Part shown: positions 24,558 to 33,341 of the stretch, one piece after another
Numbering within the stretch: the first letter of the stretch is position 1
How the letters are laid out: each line of letters starts with the position of its first letter
Assembly (NCBI GenBank): GCA_027484105.1
Contig: JAIXUG010000025.1
Span: forward strand, 62,001 to 126,000
DNA length: 64,000 nt
Source: Comamonadaceae bacterium
Lineage (GTDB): Bacteria > Pseudomonadota > Gammaproteobacteria > Burkholderiales > Burkholderiaceae_C
Reading direction: 5' to 3'
Notes under the pieces: generated by a model
Told to the model about the DNA's origin: nothing
The model's input: only the letters and a program-made list of their open reading frames with translations
The model's database searches: none
Program-made: the position numbers and the translations under genes

Positions 24558-25940
24558 ATGTCCACCATCACGCCTGAATTGCTGTCGCGTTTCGATGTGC
24601 CCGGCCCTCGTTACACCTCTTACCCCACAGCCGATCGTTTTGTCGAAGCTTTTGACCAAGCCGATCACATTCAGGCCTTGACGCAACGACAAAACGGCAC
24701 TTTTGGCAAGCCTTCGGCTATGTCGCTGTATGTGCACATCCCTTTTTGTGAGTCGCTGTGCTACTACTGTGCGTGCAATAAAATCATCACCAAGCACAAA
24801 GAGCGCTCGGCCCAATACCTGACTTACCTGTCCAAAGAGTTGGACCTGCATACACGCCACTTGGGACGCGGTCAGGCGGTGAGCCAACTGCACCTGGGCG
24901 GCGGGACACCCACCTTCATGAGCGACGATGAGTTGCGTCAACTCATGGCCCTGCTGCGTGCTCATTTTTCTTTTGTACCCGGAGGGGAATACTCGGTCGA
25001 GGTGGACCCGCGCACCGTGGACAAGGGCCGTCTGGCCGTGCTGGCCGAGTTGGGCTTCAACCGCCTGAGCTTTGGGGTGCAGGATTTCGATTCGGCAGTG
25101 CAAAAAGCCATTCACCGCATCCAGCCGGCTGAACAGGTGTTCAAGCTCGTGCAAGCCTCGCGCCGTCTGGGTTTTGAGTCGGTCAATGTGGACTTGATTT
25201 ACGGCTTGCCCTTGCAAACACCGGAATCTTTTGAGCGAACCTTGTTGCAAGTCCAGCAACTGCGCCCTGACCGCATCGCGCTGTACGCCTATGCCCATTT
25301 GCCGGAGCGCTTCAAGCCGCAGCGGCGCATCCATGCCGAGGACTTGCCCGCCGGTGGGCACAAGGTGGCGATGCTCGCACGATCCATCGATGCACTCACC
25401 GATGCCGGTTATGTGTACATTGGCATGGACCACTTCGCTTTGCCCGAGGATGCCTTGGCCGTGGCCAAGCGGCAGGGCCGCTTGCACCGTAATTTTCAGG
25501 GCTACAGCACACAGGCCGACTGCGACCTCATTGCCTTGGGGGTGTCCTCCATTGGCCGCATGGGCAGCACCTACAGCCAGAACGCCAAGACCATGGAAGA
25601 GTATTGCGATTTGCTGGACCAGGGACTTTTTCCGGTGGTCCGTGGCCTGGCGCTCACCCGCGATGACCTGATCCGCCGCACCGTGATCATGGCCCTCATG
25701 TGTCAGGGACATTTGCAGTTTGAGGCCATCAACCTGGCCTGGTTGATCGACTTCAAAACCGTGTTCGCCCAAGAGCTGAAGCTGTTGCAAGACATGCAGG
25801 TACAGGGCCTGGTGAAGTTGACAGATGGCGGCATTCAGGTCACGGCCACAGGTTGGTTTTTTGTACGGTGCGTGGCCATGGTGTTTGACCGCTATGTACA
25901 AGCTGACCGCAACCGCAACCGATTTTCGAAAATCATCTGA
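24558..25940 (+). CDS. hemN: Oxygen-independent coproporphyrinogen III dehydrogenase
   Basis: 460 residues. The radical SAM cluster motif is PFCESLCYYCACNK (CxxxCxxC plus the extra HemN Cys), with HLGGGTPTFMS, DLIYGLPLQTP and the N-terminal GPRYTSYPTADRF trip-wire region of true HemN. Converts coproporphyrinogen III to protoporphyrinogen IX without oxygen, supplying haem for the cbb3 oxidase at low oxygen. AAGGGG ribosome site upstream. Confidence 0.96.
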   Translation: MSTITPELLSRFDVPGPRYTSYPTADRFVEAFDQADHIQALTQRQNGTFGKPSAMSLYVHIPFCESLCYYCACNKIITKHKERSAQYLTYLSKELDLHTRHLGRGQAVSQLHLGGGTPTFMSDDELRQLMALLRAHFSFVPGGEYSVEVDPRTVDKGRLAVLAELGFNRLSFGVQDFDSAVQKAIHRIQPAEQVFKLVQASRRLGFESVNVDLIYGLPLQTPESFERTLLQVQQLRPDRIALYAYAHLPERFKPQRRIHAEDLPAGGHKVAMLARSIDALTDAGYVYIGMDHFALPEDALAVAKRQGRLHRNFQGYSTQADCDLIALGVSSIGRMGSTYSQNAKTMEEYCDLLDQGLFPVVRGLALTRDDLIRRTVIMALMCQGHLQFEAINLAWLIDFKTVFAQELKLLQDMQVQGLVKLTDGGIQVTATGWFFVRCVAMVFDRYVQADRNRNRFSKII

Positions 25941-25992
25941 GCTTGCTGGCATGGCAGACAATGCGGTTTGACCATTGACGGGCAGGAATTCG

Positions 25993-26673
25993 ATGCAAAG
26001 CTCATTGGCCATCACGGCCTTGATGATGGGGGTGCTGGGTGGTCCGCACTGCGTGGCCATGTGCGGCGCAGCCTGTGCGGGCCTGGGCCAGGCGGCGGGG
26101 GCACGGCAGGGGCAAGCCTTGCTGGCCTTTCAGCTGGGCCGCTTGGGCGGCTATGCCTTGTTGGGCGCAGTGGCCGCTGCCAGCGTGCAGGGCCTGGGTT
26201 GGTTGACCACACAGTCGGCGGCCATTCGGCCGGTTTGGACTTTGCTGCATGTGGCCGCCTTGGTGCTGGGCTTGCTGTTGTTGGTGCAAGCGCGGCAGCC
26301 GGTGTGGCTGGATGCGGCGGCACGCCGTCTGTGGGCCCGAGTGCGCAGCTTCAATTCACGCTGGGGCCGCGCTGCGCCCTGGGTGGTGGGGGGGCTCTGG
26401 GCCTTGATGCCTTGTGGCTTGTTGTATTCGGCCTTGATGGTGGCCGCCTTGACCGGTCAAGCCATGGAGGGCGCTGTCACCATGGCCTTGTTTGCGCTGG
26501 GCAGCAGCCTCAGCTTGTGGGCCGGACCTTGGTTGTTTTTGCGTCTGAAGACCTTGGGTGATGGGGCCTGGGGCATTCGTCTTGCTGGCCTGGCACTGGC
26601 GGCCGTATCGGCTTGGGCTTTGTGGATGGGGCTGGTTCACAACCAAGCCCCATGGTGCATCACACCCTTATAA
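25993..26673 (+). CDS. SafE/DsbD_2-family membrane protein linked to cbb3 genes
   Basis: 226 residues from the ATG at 25993, with AGGA upstream; a TTG at 25975 is also in frame. Six hydrophobic segments. The first carries GGPHCVAMCGAACAG, the HCxxMCG motif common to this family, and a later one LMPCGLLYSALMVAALTG. Usually annotated as sulfite exporter TauE/SafE or DsbD-like, and often beside cco genes, where a metal- or thiol-handling role in oxidase assembly is suspected. The function is not proven. Confidence 0.75.
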   Translation: MQSSLAITALMMGVLGGPHCVAMCGAACAGLGQAAGARQGQALLAFQLGRLGGYALLGAVAAASVQGLGWLTTQSAAIRPVWTLLHVAALVLGLLLLVQARQPVWLDAAARRLWARVRSFNSRWGRAAPWVVGGLWALMPCGLLYSALMVAALTGQAMEGAVTMALFALGSSLSLWAGPWLFLRLKTLGDGAWGIRLAGLALAAVSAWALWMGLVHNQAPWCITPL

Positions 26674-26687
26674 ATTCTTGCGGGTGG

Positions 26688-26708
26688 GCGGCCCATTCGG
26701 TGGGCCGC
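26688..26708. other. Perfect hairpin between convergent membrane-protein genes
   Basis: GCGGCCCA and TGGGCCGC form an 8-bp perfect stem with a 5-base loop between two converging genes. There is no T-run on either side, so it is at best a weak bidirectional terminator or an RNA 3' end-protecting structure. Confidence 0.4.
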
Positions 26709-26730
26709 GACATCACCCCTTGGTGGCTGC

Positions 26731-27546
26731 TTAGATGGCCAGCCCTTTGTAAAGCATGTACCCGGCCAGCACATAAAGCACACTGGCAAAAACGCGCTTG
26801 AGCTGTTTGACGGGCAGTTTGTGTGCGGTTGCGGCGCCGACCGGGGCCATCAACACGCTGCACACGGCAATGACCACCAAAGCCGGAAGCCACAAGTAGC
26901 CAAAGCTGTAAGCGGGAAGGTTGTCCACGCCCTGACCACTGAAGATGTACCCAGCCACGTTGGCCAGAGCAATCGGAAAACCCAGGGCTGCGCTGGTGGC
27001 CACGGCATTGTGAATGGCCACATTGCACCAGGCCATGAAGGGCACGCTGATGAAGCCGCCCCCCGCACCGACCAAGCCAGAAAGCAGGCCAATCAGGCCG
27101 CCAGCGCCCAACAGGCCTTGAAACCCAGGCACTTGTCGCGAGGGGGCAGGCTTTTTGTCGAGAAACATTTGTGTCGCAGAAAAGCCCACAAACAGTGCGA
27201 AGAACAAGGCCAGGTAGCTGCCTTTGACAAAGGAGAAAATCGTCAAACTGCCAAGCAAACTGCCGATGACGATGCCCGGTGCCAAGCCCTTGACCAAGTC
27301 CCAGCGCACGGCCTTTTTCTTGTGATGGGCCCGCACACTGGAGACGCTGGTGAAAATGATGGTGGCCATGGAGGTGGCAATGGCCATTTTCACGGCCAGA
27401 TCAGGGCTGACGCCTCGGACACCCAAAAAGTAGGTGAGAAAAGGCACCATGATCATGCCGCCCCCGATGCCCAGCAAGCCCGCCAAAAAGCCAGTGCACA
27501 AGCCAAGAACAGCCAACTCGGCCAGCAACAGGGGTTCGATGATCAT
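26731..27546 (-). CDS. TauE/SafE-family permease
   Basis: 271 residues, about eight membrane helices in two repeats. Each repeat starts with the family's glycine-rich motif: LAGLLGIGGGMIMVPFL near residue 20 and LSGLVGAGGGFISVPFM near residue 165. These proteins export sulfite, sulfonates or related organic anions; the substrate here is unknown. It lies downstream of the 6S RNA gene on the same strand. Confidence 0.88.
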   Translation of the reverse strand: MIIEPLLLAELAVLGLCTGFLAGLLGIGGGMIMVPFLTYFLGVRGVSPDLAVKMAIATSMATIIFTSVSSVRAHHKKKAVRWDLVKGLAPGIVIGSLLGSLTIFSFVKGSYLALFFALFVGFSATQMFLDKKPAPSRQVPGFQGLLGAGGLIGLLSGLVGAGGGFISVPFMAWCNVAIHNAVATSAALGFPIALANVAGYIFSGQGVDNLPAYSFGYLWLPALVVIAVCSVLMAPVGAATAHKLPVKQLKRVFASVLYVLAGYMLYKGLAI

Positions 27547-27578
27547 GGGGAGCGGAGGAAGAGGTGGGTAGAAAAGGT

Positions 27579-27749
27579 GTCTGCAAGTGCCACCGGACCG
27601 GCATCCTGAACCGGGGTTCAGGTGGGCGAGGGCAGACTGGCGTTGGGTTCATCTGACGCGAGACGATCACGCTCACCAGCCGATGTACCAAGCCCGGGCT
27701 CTAAGAGCATTGGTTCAAGGAAATATAAAGCCCGGCATGCACTGCAGAC
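27579..27749 (-). ncRNA. ssrS: 6S RNA
   Basis: About 171 nt, ends inferred. The 5' end GTCTGCAGTGC can pair with the 3' end GCACTTGCAGAC, forming the closing stem. The inner segment GGCTGGTGAGCGTGATCG closely matches E. coli 6S (GGTTGGTGAGCATGCTCG), and a CCTGAAC/GTTCAGG hairpin near the 3' end corresponds to the CCTTGAAC...GTTCAAGG hairpin of 6S. Position directly downstream of zapA is the conserved proteobacterial location. A TTTT run follows the 3' end. 6S RNA binds sigma-70 RNA polymerase in stationary phase. Confidence 0.85.
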
Positions 27750-27755
27750 GGCTCG

Positions 27756-27761
27756 ATTGTA
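27756..27761 (-). promoter_or_regulatory. -10 element of the 6S RNA gene
   Basis: Minus-strand TACAAT ends six bases before the inferred 6S 5' end at 27749. No good -35 is visible at 17 bp. Confidence 0.6.
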
Positions 27762-27814
27762 GGTCTTTGCGCAAATTGCCGACAGTCACATCGGCTACCG
27801 GGTCCATCCACCCC

Positions 27815-28150
27815 TCAAAGAAGTTGGCCATCTTGATTGATGACGCGATCGAGCCGTTCGATCAGGCCTTGCAAACGTGCCTCTGAATCCTCGGAGAGAC
27901 CGCTGCTGGCCGGGGCCGATGTGGCTGTGCCAGTGGGCTGGGAAGGCGAATCCAGTTGTTCAAATGCCAGGTTCAGCGCAGCCAGAACCGCAATGCGATC
28001 GCGCGCTTTGATTTTTCCGGCATCGCGAATTTTGCACATCGCCGCATCGACCTTGCGCACCGCAGTCATCAAGCCTTCTTCGCCACCCTCGGGGCAACCC
28101 AGGATGTAGCTTTGGCCCATGATCTGGACATCCATTTGTTTGTTGCTCAT
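27815..28150 (-). CDS. zapA: Cell division protein ZapA
   Basis: 111 residues. N-terminal MDVQIMGQSYILGCPEG is the ZapA beta-strand signature, followed by AVRKVDAAMCKIRDAGK and a C-terminal coiled coil. ZapA cross-links FtsZ filaments. Shares ATGA with the upstream coiled-coil gene, and the 6S RNA follows it. Confidence 0.92.
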   Translation of the reverse strand: MSNKQMDVQIMGQSYILGCPEGGEEGLMTAVRKVDAAMCKIRDAGKIKARDRIAVLAALNLAFEQLDSPSQPTGTATSAPASSGLSEDSEARLQGLIERLDRVINQDGQLL

Positions 28151-28374
28151 GAGGAAGCCTCAGGCGTGGTGTGGGCAGAGGCAGGCAAGCGTTCGATCAG
28201 GGCGTCCACCCGGGCCCTGGCCGCCGACAAACGAGATTTGAGTTGATCGCGCTCGGTCGTCAGGGACTGCACTTGCTGAGCCAGTAAAGCATTGGTTCTC
28301 TGAAGCTCTTCGTGACGCAGCAACAGGTGATCCACGCGTTCGGCTATTTGATCGATGGTGTTGGAGTGGGCCAT
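28147..28374 (-). CDS. ZapB-like coiled-coil division protein
   Basis: 75 residues from the ATG at 28374 (an in-frame start further up at 28428 is less likely). Almost the whole chain is a heptad-patterned coiled coil (IDQIAERVDHLLLRHEEL ... LTTERDQLKSRL). Small coiled-coil genes at this place before zapA in betaproteobacteria are thought to be ZapB-like partners. Assignment rests on context and shape. Confidence 0.7.
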   Translation of the reverse strand: MAHSNTIDQIAERVDHLLLRHEELQRTNALLAQQVQSLTTERDQLKSRLSAARARVDALIERLPASAHTTPEASS

Positions 28375-28470
28375 GGCAAACTCTGAAGAGGAAGCCCCGA
28401 TTGTAGAACGTGCGCTTTGTGGCTTCATGAATTTGTAGGTTTGACGACAGCTTTGCCCCTAGAATCAAAC

Positions 28471-28694
28471 CTTGTTGGTGCTCGCGGAGCCGGTTCACGG
28501 TCCGCAGTTCAACGGGAAGCAGGAGGGACAGGCCAACAAGGCCCACCTAACCTGCGCTGCCCCCGCAACGGTAAGCAGACGGTTTTTCGTCCACTCGAAA
28601 ACCCCGCTTTCATCTCAAACCACTGATGGCCCTGAAACAGGCCTTTGGGAAGGTGATGAAGGTCGCTCTGCCAGCCCGGATACCGGCCAACAAG
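28471..28694 (+). promoter_or_regulatory. Cobalamin riboswitch upstream of btuB
   Basis: CTTGTTGG (28471-28478) pairs with CCAACAAG (28687-28694), a perfect 8-bp P1 stem. Inside are the conserved core elements CGCTGCCCCCGCAACGGTAA (about 28552-28571) and the B12 box GCCAGCCCGGATACCGGCC (28670-28688). A -10-like TAGAAT at 28460-28465 would start transcription at the first base of P1. It should turn the downstream uptake operon off when adenosyl- or methylcobalamin is plentiful. This accounts for most of the roughly 400 bp without a gene between the zapB-like gene and btuB. Confidence 0.95.
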
Positions 28695-28697
28695 GTG

Positions 28698-28715
28698 ACC
28701 CGACGAAAGTCGGGT
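28698..28715 (+). promoter_or_regulatory. Hairpin after the B12 riboswitch (expression platform candidate)
   Basis: ACCCGAC-GAAA-GTCGGGT forms a 7-bp stem with a stable GAAA tetraloop four bases after the aptamer. No T-run follows, so control is more likely at translation or by an alternative fold than by intrinsic termination. Confidence 0.5.
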
Positions 28716-28773
28716 TGTAAAGCCCATGCACTGTCGGGGAAGGCGGTGAGGGCGTTTGACTTGTTTGTTTCAA

Positions 28774-30654
28774 ATGAAAAATCGTTCCATTCGTGCGCGT
28801 CGCTTTGCGCCTGCATTTTCCATCCTGTCCTTGGCCGTGGCCGCCTGTTTGCAAGCTCAAACGATTGAGCTGAATCCTGTGGTGGTATCGGCAACCCGCA
28901 TCGAGCAAAAACTCTCGGATGTCATTCCTTCTGCTACCGTCATTACCCGCGAGGAGATTGAGCGTTCACAAGCGCCAACTTTCATCGACCTGATCCAAGG
29001 CCAGCCTGGCATTGAAATTGGCCGCAACGGTGGGCCAGGCACGGTGTCATCCATCTTCATGCGTGGACAAGCGAGCGCAAACGTTGCCGTTTTTGTAGAC
29101 GGTATTCCAGTGCAGCGTGACTCTTTTGGTGGCCTCAAGCTTGTTGATATTCCACCGAGTCAAATTGAAAAAGTTGAAATTCTGCGTGGCAATATGAGTG
29201 CCATTTACGGTGAATCTGCCGTGGGTGGCGCCATTCACATCTTTACCCTCGCTGGCGCAGGCAAATCCGGTCCCATTGCTTCGGTGGGTTATGGCTCGCG
29301 CAACACCTCGAATCTGACTGCAGGCTACAACCTGAAAGGAGAAGATTTCAAACTCGGGTTCACTGCTCAAAAATTTAAGACGGATGGTTTTTCAGCGATG
29401 AATCCCCGTGAAAGTGCACTTGTTAACCCAGACAAAGATGCATTTGAGCGAGAGTCTTTTTTTATAAATGGTGAAAAAAGGGTGAGCAAGGATTTGGCGA
29501 TCGGGTTTCAAGCCAATAGCATTGACTCTAAAGTGGAATATGACAGCACGAGCAACCCTAATTTCGGTCCCGCATCACCATCTGACAGACAAAATTCAAA
29601 ACAAAAGTCAAGTGACCTGACAGCATACAGTCGAGCTAATCTCTCGACTGACTGGACTTCTCGACTTGCCATCACACAATCTGATTTCAAAAATCAGGAG
29701 TTCTATAACGGTTCCGCAAATGGCACCTATATCGGTAATCAGCTAGGCGTTCAGTGGGGTAACAACTACAAGCTTGGCACTGGCAACGCCAACTTTGGCG
29801 TTGATTTAATCAAAGCTGAGTTCAAGACACCGACAAAATATGAGCGTGATTCTCTGGGATCTTACGTTGGTTACAGTGGTCGCTTTGATCGATTGGACTA
29901 CCAAGCCAACTTACGCCGCGATGAGATCAAATCCCAAGAGGGCAACACATCCAAAGCAAATTCTGCAAACACGTGGCTCATTGGTGGTGGCTACAGTTTG
30001 ACTGATTCAACAAAATTAATTGGACTTTTGTCAACATCTTTCCGAGCGCCTGCTGTCAGTGATCTTTTCGGTGTGCCCAGTTGGGGCCAGAATCCCAACC
30101 CAGATCTGAAACCTTCTGAACACAAAGGGGGAGAGTTCGGGCTTCAGCAGCGGAGCTCGATTGGTCTGCTGCGTGCGGTCTACTTCAAAACAGAGACGAA
30201 GAATGATTTTGAATGGAGAAATAGACAAATCAATAACATTGCCCGAACGGAAAACGAAGGTGTGGAGCTTGGTCTTAGCGGCTCAGCAGCAGGGTGGGGT
30301 TACAAGCTGAATGCAGTACTTCAAGATCCAAAAAACGCAGAGTCAGGGGTACGTCTTGCTCGCCGCGCAAAAGAATACGGTTCGATTGGTTTGACCAAGA
30401 CCGCGATGGGTGTTGATTGGGGGTCCAATGTTATTTGGTCGGGAAACAGAACTGACAGTCACGTAGTCACTTTTGCTTCCGTGACAAATTCAAGCTTTAC
30501 CGTCGTCAACCTAACTGCTTCCAAGAAGCTAACGCCGGAGTGGACAGGCAGGGTCAGGGTCGAAAATGCTTTCAATGAAAATTACCAGCTCGTTCATGGC
30601 TACAACACCCCTCGACGCGGTGTGTTCGTGACACTGCAATATCAGCCTAAGTAA
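28774..30654 (+). CDS. btuB: TonB-dependent cobalamin receptor BtuB
   Basis: 626 residues from the ATG at 28774; a TTG 18 bp upstream is in frame. Signal peptide to about residue 29 (LSLAVAACLQAQ), TonB box ELNPVVVSATR, plug domain with RGNMSAIYGESAVGGAIHIFT, then a 22-strand-type barrel ending in the aromatic-rich GVFVTLQYQPK (BtuB ends are usually Phe or Trp; here Lys follows the last strand). B12 ligand is inferred from the riboswitch and the downstream btu genes. The barrel part is visibly richer in A and T than the flanking genes. Confidence 0.92.
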   Translation: MKNRSIRARRFAPAFSILSLAVAACLQAQTIELNPVVVSATRIEQKLSDVIPSATVITREEIERSQAPTFIDLIQGQPGIEIGRNGGPGTVSSIFMRGQASANVAVFVDGIPVQRDSFGGLKLVDIPPSQIEKVEILRGNMSAIYGESAVGGAIHIFTLAGAGKSGPIASVGYGSRNTSNLTAGYNLKGEDFKLGFTAQKFKTDGFSAMNPRESALVNPDKDAFERESFFINGEKRVSKDLAIGFQANSIDSKVEYDSTSNPNFGPASPSDRQNSKQKSSDLTAYSRANLSTDWTSRLAITQSDFKNQEFYNGSANGTYIGNQLGVQWGNNYKLGTGNANFGVDLIKAEFKTPTKYERDSLGSYVGYSGRFDRLDYQANLRRDEIKSQEGNTSKANSANTWLIGGGYSLTDSTKLIGLLSTSFRAPAVSDLFGVPSWGQNPNPDLKPSEHKGGEFGLQQRSSIGLLRAVYFKTETKNDFEWRNRQINNIARTENEGVELGLSGSAAGWGYKLNAVLQDPKNAESGVRLARRAKEYGSIGLTKTAMGVDWGSNVIWSGNRTDSHVVTFASVTNSSFTVVNLTASKKLTPEWTGRVRVENAFNENYQLVHGYNTPRRGVFVTLQYQPK

Positions 30655-30659
30655 AGCGC

Positions 30660-31463
30660 ATGCAAAGCTTCTTGCCCCAACGCATCGTCTGCCTCACCGA
30701 GGAGACCACGGAGTGGCTGTACCTGCTGGGGCAAGAGGCGCGGATCGTGGGCATCAGTGGCTACACAGTGCGTCCGCGCCGGGCCCGCGAAGAAAAGCCC
30801 AAGGTGAGTGCATTTTTGAGCGCCAAGATTGACAAAATTTTGGCCCTCAAGCCCGATTGTGTTTTTGGCTTTTCGGATTTGCAGGCCGACATTGCGTCTT
30901 TGTTGATTAAGGCGGGTGTGCAGGTCACGGTGTTCAACCAGCGCAGCGTGGACGAGATTTTTTCGGTGCTTTACCAGGTCGCGGCCATGGTCGGGCAGAC
31001 CGAGCAAGGTTTGGGAAAGCTTGCTGCCATGCGGGCCGATTTGGACGCCATGGCCCAGCGTTCGGCCGCATTCAGGCGCCGTCCGCGCGTGTATTTTGAA
31101 GAGTGGGACGAGCCCCACATGAGCACCATCCGTTGGGTCTCGGAGCTGATCACCATCGCCGGGGGGGACGACATCTTTCCCGAATTGGCCGTGATGCCCA
31201 TGGGCCGCGACCGCATCATCGCCAGCGGCGACACCATCGTTGAGCGCTCTCCCGACATCATCATTGGCTCGCTGTGTGGCAAGAAGTTTCGGCCCGAAAA
31301 AGTCGCCGCTCGTTCAGGTTGGCAAGACATCCCAGCCGTTCGAAACGGACAGATTTTTGAAATCAAATCCGCCGACATACTGCAACCCGGCCCAGCGGCT
31401 TTGACCGATGGCGCCGCGCAGTTGCATCGCATCATGTTGGGTTGGGCAGCCAGACATGGCTAA
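30660..31463 (+). CDS. BtuF-like cobalamin-binding protein without signal peptide
   Basis: 267 residues. It begins directly with MQSFLPQRIVCLTEETTEWLY, the first strand and helix of the BtuF/helical-backbone metal receptor fold, with no hydrophobic leader. Typical features follow: KIDKILALKPDCVFGFSDLQ, a long backbone helix, YFEEWDEPHMS and IIASGDTIVERSPDIIIGS. It sits five bp after btuB and overlaps the next gene by 8 bp. Without export it cannot feed the ABC importer in the periplasm; a cytoplasmic corrinoid-binding or salvage role is possible. Confidence 0.8.
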   Translation: MQSFLPQRIVCLTEETTEWLYLLGQEARIVGISGYTVRPRRAREEKPKVSAFLSAKIDKILALKPDCVFGFSDLQADIASLLIKAGVQVTVFNQRSVDEIFSVLYQVAAMVGQTEQGLGKLAAMRADLDAMAQRSAAFRRRPRVYFEEWDEPHMSTIRWVSELITIAGGDDIFPELAVMPMGRDRIIASGDTIVERSPDIIIGSLCGKKFRPEKVAARSGWQDIPAVRNGQIFEIKSADILQPGPAALTDGAAQLHRIMLGWAARHG

Positions 31464-32343
31464 GCGCTGGGCCACCGTTTGGGCTTGCTGGGCGATATGG
31501 TGCTCATCGGCCGCCATGGCCGTGACGGTCACCGACGACCGCGGCCAAGCGGTGCAACTGACGCAGGCACCGCAGCGCATCGTCAGCCTCTTGCCCTCCT
31601 TGACCGAAACCGTGTGTGCGTTGGGCGCTTGCCAAAGGCTGGTGGGTGTGGACCGCTATTCGAACTGGCCCGACTCGGTCAAGCGCTTGCCCTCGGTTGG
31701 CGGTGGTTTGGACCCGAGCCTGGAGCGCATCGTTTCGCTCAAACCCGATTTGGTCTTGGCCGCAGGCTCCACGCGGGGCGCAGAGCGTCTGGAGGCTTTG
31801 GGCTTGAAGGTCTTGCGCTTGGAGCCGCGCAACCACGCCGATGCGCAGCGCGTGTTTGCCGCTGTAGGACTGGCTTTGCACCTGCCACCCGCGCAAACCG
31901 ATCGGGCCTGGCAGCGCATCCAAGACGAGTTAAACAGCGCCATCGAAACCCTGCACCCCGTGGCGCGGTCTTGGCGCGTGTACGTGGAGGTCAGTCCCAC
32001 ACCGTATGGCGCGAGCGAGTCCTCCTTCATTGGCGAGACCTTGCAACGCATGGGCGTGGGCAACATCTTGCCCGCAGCCTTGGGGCCGTTTCCGCAAATC
32101 AACCCCGAATTCGTGGTGCAAGCACAGCCCGACGTGATTTTGGCTGGCGACAGCAGCCGCGCGCAGCTGCTGCAGCGTCCCGGTTGGTCGCGCCTGAAAG
32201 CCATCACCCACCAGCGCCTGTGTGTGTTCAAGCCCGAAGAGTCCGATGTTTGGGTGCGCGCCGGCCCCCGCATGGCCGAGGGTGCTCGCCTGATGGTGGC
32301 CTGTTTGAACCGGGCCGCTCAAGGCGCGCAGGTGCGGCCATGA
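31456..32343 (+). CDS. btuF: Periplasmic cobalamin-binding protein BtuF
   Basis: 295 residues from the ATG at 31456. A signal peptide (WATVWACWAIWCSSAAMA) is followed by VTVTDDRGQAVQLTQAPQRIVSLLPSLTET, the BtuF entry region, then LKPDLVLA and QAQPDVILAG. It binds B12 released by BtuB and docks to BtuC. Overlaps both neighbours (8 bp and 4 bp), so it is firmly in the operon. Confidence 0.88.
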   Translation: MAKRWATVWACWAIWCSSAAMAVTVTDDRGQAVQLTQAPQRIVSLLPSLTETVCALGACQRLVGVDRYSNWPDSVKRLPSVGGGLDPSLERIVSLKPDLVLAAGSTRGAERLEALGLKVLRLEPRNHADAQRVFAAVGLALHLPPAQTDRAWQRIQDELNSAIETLHPVARSWRVYVEVSPTPYGASESSFIGETLQRMGVGNILPAALGPFPQINPEFVVQAQPDVILAGDSSRAQLLQRPGWSRLKAITHQRLCVFKPEESDVWVRAGPRMAEGARLMVACLNRAAQGAQVRP

Positions 32344-33341
32344 AACAGCACACGCACACCCTGCGCTGGGCCTTGGGTTTGTGGCTGATGGGCCTGTGCT
32401 GGGTCTTTTTGGGCACGGCTGCGGGCAGCGAGGGCTGGCAAGCTTGGTGGTGGCAAGCCGACGAACTGGCCCATCAGATCGTGGTCGACATCCGTTTGCC
32501 GCGCAGCTTGGGCGCTTGGCTGGGGGGGGCTTTGCTGGGCTTGGCTGGCGCGGTCGCGCAGGGCCTGTTTCGCAACCCGCTGGCCGATCCGTACCTTTTG
32601 GGCAGCGCCTCGGGCGCGTCCTTGGGCGTGGCCTTGTACCTGAGTGTCTTTGGTGGCAGTGTGTGGGCCGTGCAGTTGTGGATGGGCTTGGGCATGACCG
32701 GTGCGGCCTTTGTCGGTGCGGTGTTGGCGGTGATGCTCACACTGACCTTGGCGCGTGGCGTGCAACAAACGCTGCGGCTTTTGCTTGCGGGGGTGGTGGT
32801 CGGTGTGGTCTTGGGCGCTTTGACGTCTTTGCTGTCGCTGCTGCAGCCGCAGGTCTTGCAGGCCATGCAAGGCTTCATGTTGGGTTCAACCGCGTTCGTG
32901 GGTTGGGTGGCTTGCGGCCTCTTGTCAGCGGTTTTGTTGGCGTGCCTGTTTTTGTCGGCGGTGTTCGCACGCGTCTTGGACGCCTTGACCTTGGGCGAGG
33001 CCACGGCGCAAAGCTTGGGGGTGCCGCTGCGCTCGGCGCGTTTGGCCCTGGTGGGGGTGCTGTCGCTGGCCACGGGTGCGGCGGTAGCGCACATCGGCTT
33101 GGTGGCGTTTGTGGGCTTGGCTGCGCCACACTTGGTGCGCTCGCTGGTGCGCAGCACCCATGCGGGCGCTTTGCTCTTGTCGGCGCTCATGGGCGGCTTG
33201 TTGTTGGTGGTGGCCGATGTGTGGGCGCGGGTGCTGTTCGCTCCGCAGGAACTGCCCGTGGGGGTGCTCACCGCGGTCATTGGCGGCGGTTATTTGCTCT
33301 GGCGGGTGTTCCGCGTGTCCGAACCCGGGGGGCGCGCATGA
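32340..33341 (+). CDS. btuC: Cobalamin ABC transporter permease BtuC
   Basis: 333 residues with about ten membrane helices, FecCD/BtuC family. Conserved segments DIRLPRSLGAWLGGALLGLAG, NPLADPYLLGSASGASLG, LAGVVVGVVLGA and the coupling region VAFVGLAAPHLVRSLV, whose GLxxPHxxR motif contacts the ATPase. Imports B12 across the inner membrane. Start shares ATGA with btuF. Confidence 0.92.
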   Translation: MKQHTHTLRWALGLWLMGLCWVFLGTAAGSEGWQAWWWQADELAHQIVVDIRLPRSLGAWLGGALLGLAGAVAQGLFRNPLADPYLLGSASGASLGVALYLSVFGGSVWAVQLWMGLGMTGAAFVGAVLAVMLTLTLARGVQQTLRLLLAGVVVGVVLGALTSLLSLLQPQVLQAMQGFMLGSTAFVGWVACGLLSAVLLACLFLSAVFARVLDALTLGEATAQSLGVPLRSARLALVGVLSLATGAAVAHIGLVAFVGLAAPHLVRSLVRSTHAGALLLSALMGGLLLVVADVWARVLFAPQELPVGVLTAVIGGGYLLWRVFRVSEPGGRA

